A stretch of DNA of 64,000 nt from Flavobacterium sufflavum (GTDB lineage Bacteria; Bacteroidota; Bacteroidia; Flavobacteriales; Flavobacteriaceae): the NCBI RefSeq assembly GCF_004016525.1, contig NZ_SACJ01000005.1:1-64000 (forward strand), given 5' to 3'. Positions 26,003 through 33,359 of the stretch are shown piece by piece. The notes beneath the pieces are model-generated. The model was not told the origin of the DNA. It searched no databases and was given only the letters and a program-made list of their open reading frames with translations. The position numbers were made by a program, and so were the translations under genes. Position 1 is the stretch's first letter, and every line of letters starts with the position of its first letter.

Positions 26003-28471
26003 ATGAATTTTATCAATATCAAGAAAATAGCAAAAGTTTCGCTGGTTTCTACATTAGTAGTTTCAGGAATTTCATGGAATCAAAAAACTGAAAATAGCAA
26101 GATTGAAAAAAATCCAATTATTACGATAAACGGATTCACTTTTACGGATTTAAACAGAAACGGAAAATTGGATATTTATGAAGACTATCGTCTTGCTGTA
26201 GAAGACCGAATTCAGGACTTAATCAATAAAATGACCGATGAGGAAAAAGCGAGTATGCTTATTGGGATTGGAATGCCTGGTTTTGATGTGAACACTTTTA
26301 CATTCATTCCGGGAGCTGATAAGGGAAAAGTCCCTGGAGAAGCCGGAGGAACTTATGAAATCAAACGTTTGGGAATTCCTGCAGTTATAGTGTCTGATGG
26401 ACCAGCTGGTTTACGAATTAATCCAACAAGAGATAATGATACCAATACCTATTATGCAACAGCATTTCCTGTTGGAACTGCTTTGGCTTCCACTTGGAAT
26501 GAAGAGCTGATTAACAATGTTGGGAAAGCCATGGGTAATGAAGTGAAAGAATATGGTGTTGATGTATTGCTTGGGCCAGGTATGAATATTCACAGAAATC
26601 CATTATGTGGAAGAAATTTTGAATATTATTCAGAAGATCCATTGCTGTCAGGATCCATTGCTGCTGCGATGGTAAATGGTATACAATCAAACGGTGTTGG
26701 AACTTCGATAAAACATTTTGCTGCCAATAATCAGGAGAGAAATCGTATGGGGATTAATGCTCACATTAGCGAAAGAGCCATGCGTGAAATTTATTTAAGA
26801 GGTTTTGAAATCGCGGTTAAAACAGCTCAGCCATGGACAATAATGTCTTCTTATAATTTAGTGAATGGAGAATATACATCAGCCCGAAAAGATTTATTGA
26901 CTACAGTGCTTCGTGAGGAGTGGGGATTTAAAGGATTAGTAATGTCAGACTGGTTTGGTGGTTATGATGGATTTGGATCTATTTCTTCTAAAAATGCTGT
27001 CAGTGATGTTGTAAAACAACTTTCGGCAGGAAATGACTTATTGATGCCAGGATTACCTAGTCAGCAACAAGCTATTTTAGAAAATATTAAAAATGGTAAA
27101 TTAACTAAAGAAGTAGTTAATACCGATTTAAGAAGGATTTTGGAACTGGTTATGAGATCGCCGGTGATGAATAATTATAACTATTCCAATAAACCAAATT
27201 TAAAAGAAAATGCAGTAGTTACCAGACAGGCTGCTGCAGAAGGAACCATTTTGTTAAAAAATGACAATGCTATCTTACCATTTGTATCAAAATCAGCTCC
27301 TTTGGCGGTTTTTGGAAATACCTCTTATGATTTTATCGCAGGAGGAACCGGAAGTGGTGATGTCAACGAAGCTTATTCTGTTTCATTAATTGACGGACTT
27401 ACCAATTCTGGATTTTCAATTGATAAAGATTTAGAAGGCTTGTATAAACCTTATGTGGCAGACCAAAAGGTAAAAGAAATGGCTCGTCGCGAAAAAGAAG
27501 GTGGTTTATTGGCAACGCCAAAAAGAATTGTCGAATTAGATGTAAACAAGGAAACCATTGAAAATAAAGCGAAAGCTTCTGAGCTGGCTTTAATCACAAT
27601 TGGAAGAAATGCCGGTGAAGGGGATGATCGTAAAGTGGCTGATGATTTTAATTTAGCACAGGACGAAGTTAACTTAATTAATAGTGTTTCTGAAATTTTT
27701 CATGCTCAAGGCAAAAAAGTGGTTGTAGTCTTAAATATTGGTGGTGTAATTGAAACAGCGAGCTGGAGAGACAAAGTAGACGCTATTTTATTACCATGGC
27801 AACCGGGTCAGGAAGGCGGAAATTCTGTTGCAGATGTGTTTTCAGGAAAGGTGACTCCTTCAGGAAAATTGACCATGACTTTTCCAGTGAATTATGAAGA
27901 TGCTGCAGCTACTAAAAATTGGATTGGAACTCCTGCCGAAAATCCTACGAGTGTTAATTATGAAGAAGGTATTTATGTTGGATATCGTTATTTTAATACT
28001 TTTAATGTTAAGCCATCGTATGAATTTGGATACGGTTTATCATACACCGCATTTGATTATTCGAATCTTGTATTGAGCTCAAAAACATTTAATGATAAAA
28101 TGACGGTTTCGGTTACTATAACAAATACGGGTAAAACTGTAGGTAAAGAAGTAGTAGAACTGTATCTTTCTGCTCCCGAAAAATCAATTGATAAACCAAG
28201 AGAAGAGTTAAAAGCTTTTGGGAAGACTAAGTTGCTACAACCGGGTGAAAGTCAAACAATCATTTTGACATTAAATGCTAAAAACTTAGCTTCTTTTGTT
28301 CCAAACAGAAACGCCTGGATTGCAGAAGCTGGAAAATATAAAGTTGCTGTTGGTGCATCGTCATTGAATATTAAAAAAACGGCTGAATTCACATTAGAAA
28401 AAGAAAAAGTAGTGGAGAAAACATATCCTGCATTTGCACTTGATACTCCGTTTACTGATTTGAAACACTAG
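26003..28471 (+). CDS. Glycoside hydrolase family 3 beta-glucosidase-type enzyme
   Basis: An 822-aa enzyme with a signal-like hydrophobic start (KIAKVSLVSTLVVSGISW), then an EF-hand-like calcium loop (DLNRNGKLDIYED), the GH3 N domain with nucleophile Asp316 (GLVMSDWFGGYDG), KHFAANNQERNR and GPGMNIHRNPLCGRNFEYYSED, the C domain (about 415-660) with IGRNAGEGDDRKV, and a fibronectin-like C-terminal domain (PREELKAFGKTKLLQPGES). It would remove terminal beta-glucosyl units from the oligosaccharides made by the GH30 enzyme. The longer open frame begins with a TTG inside the GH42 gene; the ATG at 26003 gives a sensible signal sequence. Confidence 0.9.
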   Translation: MNFINIKKIAKVSLVSTLVVSGISWNQKTENSKIEKNPIITINGFTFTDLNRNGKLDIYEDYRLAVEDRIQDLINKMTDEEKASMLIGIGMPGFDVNTFTFIPGADKGKVPGEAGGTYEIKRLGIPAVIVSDGPAGLRINPTRDNDTNTYYATAFPVGTALASTWNEELINNVGKAMGNEVKEYGVDVLLGPGMNIHRNPLCGRNFEYYSEDPLLSGSIAAAMVNGIQSNGVGTSIKHFAANNQERNRMGINAHISERAMREIYLRGFEIAVKTAQPWTIMSSYNLVNGEYTSARKDLLTTVLREEWGFKGLVMSDWFGGYDGFGSISSKNAVSDVVKQLSAGNDLLMPGLPSQQQAILENIKNGKLTKEVVNTDLRRILELVMRSPVMNNYNYSNKPNLKENAVVTRQAAAEGTILLKNDNAILPFVSKSAPLAVFGNTSYDFIAGGTGSGDVNEAYSVSLIDGLTNSGFSIDKDLEGLYKPYVADQKVKEMARREKEGGLLATPKRIVELDVNKETIENKAKASELALITIGRNAGEGDDRKVADDFNLAQDEVNLINSVSEIFHAQGKKVVVVLNIGGVIETASWRDKVDAILLPWQPGQEGGNSVADVFSGKVTPSGKLTMTFPVNYEDAAATKNWIGTPAENPTSVNYEEGIYVGYRYFNTFNVKPSYEFGYGLSYTAFDYSNLVLSSKTFNDKMTVSVTITNTGKTVGKEVVELYLSAPEKSIDKPREELKAFGKTKLLQPGESQTIILTLNAKNLASFVPNRNAWIAEAGKYKVAVGASSLNIKKTAEFTLEKEKVVEKTYPAFALDTPFTDLKH

Positions 28472-28555
28472 GGAATATTTATTCGTTTAAGAGCTGTTTT
28501 TGAATTCTTGTAAAAGTATTTCTCTAGAATTTATAGAAGCAGCAATAAATAAATT

Positions 28556-28609
28556 AACTTTAGACTTGTAGTTGTAAAATACAGCCGCAAGTTTAAAGTT
28601 ATTTTTTTT
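28556..28609 (+). terminator. Terminator of the PUL, directly abutting glpD
   Basis: AACTTTAGACTTG (28556-28568) and CAAGTTTAAAGTT (28588-28600) pair at 12 of 13 positions around a 19-nt loop, followed by T8 that ends one base before the glpD ATG region. It could end the PUL transcript and also act as an attenuator for glpD. Confidence 0.7.
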
Positions 28610-28610
28610 G

Positions 28611-30170
28611 ATGAATAGAGAAGAAAAATTCAATCAACTTCGTGAAAATGCGGAATTTGATATTGTAATAATCGGCGGTGGAGCTACCGGTTTGGGCTGT
28701 GCTGTTGATGCTGCCAGTCGTGGTTACAAAACCTTACTTTTAGAGAAGTATGATTTTGCTAAAGGAACTTCCAGCAGGTCTACAAAATTAGTTCATGGCG
28801 GAGTTCGTTATCTCGCTCAGGGGAATATTTATTTGGTGCGTGAGGCTTTGTTAGAGCGTGGTCGAATGCTTAGAAATGCACCGCATATTTGTCATAAATT
28901 AGGTTTTGTTGTACCTGTATATAAATGGTGGGACAAATGCTATTATGGTTTTGGTCTTTGGATTTACGAATTTTTGTCGGCTAAATTTAGTTTGGGAAAA
29001 ACACAAATCCTTTCTAAAGCAGCTACTTTAAAGCATTTGCCAGATTTGGATTCGACCGATTTAAAAGGAGGGATTTTGTATTATGATGGGCAATTTGATG
29101 ATAGTCGATTGGCAATTAATTTAGCTCAAACCGCAATTGAACATGGAGCACTAGTGTTGAATTATTGTGCAGTTTCTGATTTTATAAAAAAGGACAATAA
29201 GATAATTGGTTTAATTGCAAAAGACGAATTATCAAATCAGGAATATAGTATCAAATCGAATGTAGTTGTTAATGCCACTGGTGTTTTTGCGGATGCTTTA
29301 TTGCAAAAGGCGGAAGGACATGCAGAAGTAACTATTGCGCCTTCGCAAGGAATTCATCTGGTATTGAATAAGTTTTATTTTGAAGGTTTTTCGGCGATGT
29401 TGATTCCTAAAACGTCTGATGGCAGGGTTTTGTTTGTAATTCCCTGGCATGATAAAATAGTGTTAGGTACTACCGATACTCCCGTTAAGGAAGTAGCATT
29501 GGAGCCAAAACCATTGGAAGAGGAAATTCATTTTATTATCAATCATTTCAATAAATATTCGAAACATAAAATTGATTATGCAGATGTTAATAGTGTTTTT
29601 GCAGGTTTGCGTCCATTGGTGAAAGTAGGTGCTGAGAAAAAAACAGCTTTGTTGTCAAGAGAGCATAGTATTAAAGTGCTTCCTTCGGGATTGATTAATG
29701 TAACTGGAGGCAAGTGGACTACGTATCGAAAAATGGGGCAGCAAACAATTAGTAAAGCAATACAAGTTTCAGGTTTAAAATTTGTTCGTTGTAAAACAAG
29801 ACATTTAAAGATTCATGGCTATACAAAGGAAAAAATGATTCCTGATTTAGCTATTTATGGTTCGGATGCTCATTTGATACAACAAATGATTGCTACAGAT
29901 GTTTCTTTATCTGAAAAAATCCATCCGTCATATTCTTATACAAAAGCAGAGGTAGTCTGGGCTGTAAAAAATGAAATGGCTTTAACTGTTGAAGATGTTT
30001 TAGCAAGGAGAATCAGGTTGCTTTTTCTGGATGCAAGGGCAGCAATGGAAGCAGCGCCAATTGTAGCTGGTATAATGGCTCCCTTATTAGAGAAAAACTC
30101 TGAATGGGGGCAAGAGCAAGTTGTTGCTTTTCAAAAATTGGCTCAGGGGTATTTGATTCATAAAGAATAA
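28611..30170 (+). CDS. glpD: FAD-dependent glycerol-3-phosphate dehydrogenase
   Basis: A 519-aa flavoprotein that oxidises sn-glycerol-3-phosphate to dihydroxyacetone phosphate and passes electrons to the quinone pool. The FAD Rossmann motif is DIVIIGGGATGLGCAVDAA with GTSSRSTKLVHGGVRYL directly after; IVLGTTDTPV, FAGLRPLV and NVTGGKWTTYRKMG are diagnostic for GlpD, and a C-terminal helical domain (about 400-519) is present. The start is the ATG at 28611; a TTG just before it ends the terminator T-run. The leader has no recognisable ribosome site, which is usual in this group. It is convergent with the LuxR-type gene. Confidence 0.94.
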   Translation: MNREEKFNQLRENAEFDIVIIGGGATGLGCAVDAASRGYKTLLLEKYDFAKGTSSRSTKLVHGGVRYLAQGNIYLVREALLERGRMLRNAPHICHKLGFVVPVYKWWDKCYYGFGLWIYEFLSAKFSLGKTQILSKAATLKHLPDLDSTDLKGGILYYDGQFDDSRLAINLAQTAIEHGALVLNYCAVSDFIKKDNKIIGLIAKDELSNQEYSIKSNVVVNATGVFADALLQKAEGHAEVTIAPSQGIHLVLNKFYFEGFSAMLIPKTSDGRVLFVIPWHDKIVLGTTDTPVKEVALEPKPLEEEIHFIINHFNKYSKHKIDYADVNSVFAGLRPLVKVGAEKKTALLSREHSIKVLPSGLINVTGGKWTTYRKMGQQTISKAIQVSGLKFVRCKTRHLKIHGYTKEKMIPDLAIYGSDAHLIQQMIATDVSLSEKIHPSYSYTKAEVVWAVKNEMALTVEDVLARRIRLLFLDARAAMEAAPIVAGIMAPLLEKNSEWGQEQVVAFQKLAQGYLIHKE

Positions 30171-30172
30171 AA

Positions 30173-30200
30173 AAAACTTCTTAATTTCTTAAGGAGTTTT
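30173..30200. terminator. Terminator after glpD
   Basis: AAAACTTCTTAA and TTAAGGAGTTTT pair around TTTC, starting 2 nt after the glpD stop. It is one of three near-identical hairpins in the window (see 45784-45813 and 48536-48561). Confidence 0.75.
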
Positions 30201-30329
30201 GATGGTTTACTTAGGTCTATTTTTTATTTTATCAAAATTTTTAAGTTGTTGTTTAAATCTTAACCTGTAATATTTAGTATTTAAACGCTCGGACAAACCT
30301 TTTCATAAATATTGTATTTTAAATATTAA

Positions 30330-31106
30330 TCAAATAATTTCATTTGACATGCAATAGCTTATTAACTCAGAAGTGTTTTTAAAATTAAACTTTTCAAGAA
30401 TGTTTCTACGATGGGCATTTACAGTGTGATAACTAATATTCAGTTTCGTTGCAATACTTTTACTGGTTTCCCCATTTTTAAGTAATTGTAGTATTTCTTT
30501 TTCTTTTGAGGTTACAGCAATGCTTTCTGGGAATGTTTTGGAATAAATAGGTACGTCACCCTTTTTAGAGTCAATTTCAGTTATTGTGAAAATGATTTTA
30601 TCATCCGTTTTAGTCGTTGTAATATCGTTATAGATTCCCAATATTATTATTGGATAATTGTTTTCATTTGTTTCAAGAACAATGAATTGATCTAATAATT
30701 GGATGTAGTGTCCTTGTTTGTGTTTTATTCTATAATTAACCGAAAATCGAATGTTTTTAATTTGTCCTTTGTTTAAATTAGATGCGTAGCTAACGAACTC
30801 CCTAAAAACGGGTTCTATATATTCTTTTAAATCTTTGGGGTTGAATAGGTCTAAAAAACCACTATGCCCGAAACTATAAAAATCTTCGGAAGAATAACCA
30901 ATAAAAGATTTGATTTCATCACTTATGAAAAAAAATGATTGTTTCTGAAAATCTAATAAATACATAACACAAGGAAGTAAGTGCAATCCATTTTTAAAAA
31001 AAGTATCACTTTTTAGATAATGCTCTTTTGGATGTACTTTTCCATTAGATTGTAATGAATCAATAAAATCGATATAAAAAGTTTCAGATGTAATCGGTTT
31101 ATTCAT
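30330..31106 (-). CDS. PAS-like sensor/LuxR-type transcriptional regulator (distal copy)
   Basis: A 258-aa soluble protein. Residues about 40-165 look like a PAS fold (LDFQKQSFFFISDEIKSFIGYSSEDF to NYPIIILGIYNDIT), followed by a linker and a LuxR HTH (about 197-255, VTSKEKEILQLLKNGETSKSIATKL with recognition helix SYHTVNAHRRNIL). It is a paralogue of the 264-aa regulator 0.8 kb away, sharing layout and the YHT-AHR-NIL helix. It lacks a receiver domain, so it probably senses a small ligand or redox state directly. It lies 35 bp after the hydrolase gene and is last in a three-gene run. Confidence 0.8.
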   Translation of the reverse strand: MNKPITSETFYIDFIDSLQSNGKVHPKEHYLKSDTFFKNGLHLLPCVMYLLDFQKQSFFFISDEIKSFIGYSSEDFYSFGHSGFLDLFNPKDLKEYIEPVFREFVSYASNLNKGQIKNIRFSVNYRIKHKQGHYIQLLDQFIVLETNENNYPIIILGIYNDITTTKTDDKIIFTITEIDSKKGDVPIYSKTFPESIAVTSKEKEILQLLKNGETSKSIATKLNISYHTVNAHRRNILEKFNFKNTSELISYCMSNEII

Positions 31107-31141
31107 GATCTATTTATAATATGAATTTATTAAAATTACTT

Positions 31142-31927
31142 CTAGGTAAAACAATCTTGTGCAAACATAGCCAGCCATTGATTTATTTTTTCAGGTTGGT
31201 CTGATTGGATATAATGTCCCGCATCTGGAATTTTAATAATTTCATCTCTCCAAAGCTTAAAAGGGATTGAATCCAAATAGTTAGGAAACGTTACAGTATC
31301 CTCTTTTCCGAAAGCTATAGCAACAGGGATTTTAAGCTTTTCAATAGCGGCAATTTCATCACTATAATTAGATGATATTACAGCCTCAGCAATGACGGTT
31401 CTAACCCTTTGATCGGTATTTCTATAATTGTCAAATAAAATTTGCTTACTGTTTTCATTGGCACATATTATGGCATCTTCCAATAAGATTTTTAAATCCT
31501 CATCATTTGAATCAGCCATAAAATAAGGGGTTATAAGAGGATTTGGTTGTAAAATATCCGAAGGTGTTTTTTCTTTTCCTAAAATTGTTGGGTTGGTCAA
31601 AAAAACACCTTTACAACCCGTCATAGATTCGGCGCACTCCCCGATTAGATTGGTGCCAAAACAGTGTCCCACTAGGATATAATTCTCTTTTATTTCTTCT
31701 TCAAGAAATTCAGACAGAATTTTAGACATACCTTTAATACTATAATCGCGTTCCGGAAAATCGCTTACAAAGGATTCCCCGTGTCCCGGAAGATCTAGTG
31801 CAATAAGCTTATAGTCAGTTAACCATTTACTTTCCAAAGCACTATCCCAGTAATTCATCGCATTGGAACTTCCGTGAATAAAAACTATTTTTTGTGGAGC
31901 GTTTCCTTTTTTGACAAAATGTAACAT
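31142..31927 (-). CDS. Alpha/beta hydrolase with Cys nucleophile
   Basis: A 261-aa cytoplasmic protein with the alpha/beta hydrolase fold: HGSS oxyanion loop (18-21), DLPGHGES (45-52), nucleophile elbow VGHCFGT with Cys89 (codon TGT at 31663-31661) where Ser is usual, probable acid Asp210 (GKEDTV), His238 (DAGHYIQSDQPEKI) and a cap domain of about residues 115-190. Dienelactone hydrolase is a known Cys-type relative; otherwise the family is Ser-based. The substrate is unknown. The gene is tightly set between two PAS/LuxR regulators (11 and 35 bp gaps), so it may make, destroy or bind the ligand they sense. That link is inference. Confidence 0.78.
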   Translation of the reverse strand: MLHFVKKGNAPQKIVFIHGSSNAMNYWDSALESKWLTDYKLIALDLPGHGESFVSDFPERDYSIKGMSKILSEFLEEEIKENYILVGHCFGTNLIGECAESMTGCKGVFLTNPTILGKEKTPSDILQPNPLITPYFMADSNDEDLKILLEDAIICANENSKQILFDNYRNTDQRVRTVIAEAVISSNYSDEIAAIEKLKIPVAIAFGKEDTVTFPNYLDSIPFKLWRDEIIKIPDAGHYIQSDQPEKINQWLAMFAQDCFT

Positions 31928-31938
31928 ATTTGGAAAAT

Positions 31939-32733
31939 TTAAATGTTTGAATTGATAAATTTTGAAATTAATTGAACTACATTTTTGCTGTTTGTTTTTG
32001 TTAATATGTTACTTCTATGGGCATCAATGGTATGATAACTTACAAATAATTTTTGGGCTATTTCTTTAGTCGTTAAACCTTTAATTAATAATTCCACAAT
32101 CCGGTTTTCTTGTGGGGTTAACATTTTGTCTTCCTCATACACTTTATAGGTGTTGGAAAAAATAATCGATTTATTGCCCGATTCCAAATCTTCTATTTTC
32201 TCAATCTGGTGGAACAATTCCCTGTTGAAAATTGTATGATGGGTTAGATTATGGATGCAGCCGTAAGCGTAAAGCGGCAATCCGGTTATTGGGTCGGCAA
32301 TGATCCTATTTTTTTGCAAAATATGAGAAATCGTTTTGTCTTTATTAAAAATGCGGTAGGTGTTGGTAAAGAGTAATTGGTCTCTCTCTTCTGGTATAGT
32401 ATTAAGGATAACTTCTAAATTTTTATAAAATATTTGTTCCGAATACAAATCAAAATCATCTTTTTGGTAAATAGACAAAAACTTTTCAATACCTCCTTCG
32501 ATAATTTCTTCTGCTTTGTACTTTGAAAAACATTGAAAAGCCTTCGATATAAATTCATATTCCTTGGTTTGATAGTTCAGAATATAAAAAGTAGGCAAAA
32601 TACCCAAAGGTAAAGCCGCTAATCGGTCAGCTTCATCTCTGAAGACTGACAACAAATCATTGCTGGCAGATTTAATCGGGATGGGGTTTTCCTTGATAAC
32701 TGTCTTGTAATCTATAGGGTAGTGTTTCTTCAT
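31939..32733 (-). CDS. PAS-like sensor/LuxR-type transcriptional regulator (proximal copy)
   Basis: A 264-aa paralogue of the 258-aa regulator, first in the three-gene run. The N-terminal part (about 45-180) has a PAS-like pattern (ILPTFYILNYQTKEYEFISKAF to GLPLYAYGCIHNLT), and the C-terminal LuxR HTH (about 203-260) reads LTPQENRIVELLIKGLTTKEIAQ with recognition helix SYHTIDAHRSNIL. The shared recognition helix suggests that both regulators bind the same or similar DNA sites. No promoter of the TAnnTTTG type was found upstream, so expression may need an activator. Confidence 0.8.
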   Translation of the reverse strand: MKKHYPIDYKTVIKENPIPIKSASNDLLSVFRDEADRLAALPLGILPTFYILNYQTKEYEFISKAFQCFSKYKAEEIIEGGIEKFLSIYQKDDFDLYSEQIFYKNLEVILNTIPEERDQLLFTNTYRIFNKDKTISHILQKNRIIADPITGLPLYAYGCIHNLTHHTIFNRELFHQIEKIEDLESGNKSIIFSNTYKVYEEDKMLTPQENRIVELLIKGLTTKEIAQKLFVSYHTIDAHRSNILTKTNSKNVVQLISKFINSNI

Positions 32734-33359
32734 GATAATTTTATTAAATCCAACATAGTTTTGTTAAAATAAAAATGTAAATAATTGGTGTTCAGCTTTA
32801 TAAATTTACAAAAAATAGCTATTTATAACTATTTTTTTTACTAAATATATCCTCGAAATTTGATAGGATATTCTTGATTTGGTGTTAAAACCCAATTTAA
32901 AATAAGGAGCCAATGGGAGAAGATGAGAAATCCGTCTGTTTTTATTTTCAACCTATTGAAAATAAAGACTTAAAAACACCTAATTGTAAGGTATTCCTTT
33001 TTTTATGATTCCTGTTGAATTTGGATTGAAAAGGAGTTATTTGTTTAAATACCAGTTATTTGCTATAATAAACGCCCCATCTACTACATTTTTAATTGAT
33101 TTAGGATCGTTAGGATTAGTTTCGAACCGACGGTAGCCGGCTGTATTTTATGCCGATTTTTAAAAAGTAAATTTAAAAAAGACGTTTATGGAAAAGAATA
33201 CCTCCTTCAGCATCCAATAATGGATTCTCCCCAATAAGATTTTATTGAAGAATAATGAGAAACAAATCTAGTTTATCTCAAGGCTATTCTTTTCTTTTAT
33301 CAAAAGTCAATTTTTAGATGGTGACAATCATTTGTAATTAACAATAAAAAACAAATCTC
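32734..33359. other. 626-bp intergenic region
   Basis: The longest gene-free stretch of the window. Visible content: a perfect 11-bp hairpin TTTATTTTCAA/TTGAAAATAAA (32941-32966), a 31-codon open frame at 32913-33008 after AAGGAG (weak), and a minus-strand open tail at 33037-33147 that looks like a gene remnant. No promoter toward the 2605-aa gene was recognised. Confidence 0.55.
33037..33147 (-). pseudogene. Possible C-terminal remnant of an unknown gene
   Basis: The minus strand reads 36 sense codons with protein-like composition (including GYRRFETNPNDPK and NVVDGAFIIANNWY) ending in TAA, but an in-frame stop at 33150 cuts it off upstream and no start is present. The family is not recognised. 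It may be the last piece of a gene mostly lost at this locus, or chance. Confidence 0.25.

Noticed and set aside
32913..33008. 31-codon open frame after an AAGGAG
   Set aside because: Shine-Dalgarno-like motifs are poor evidence in this group, and the product has no features; noted only as a possible small peptide.
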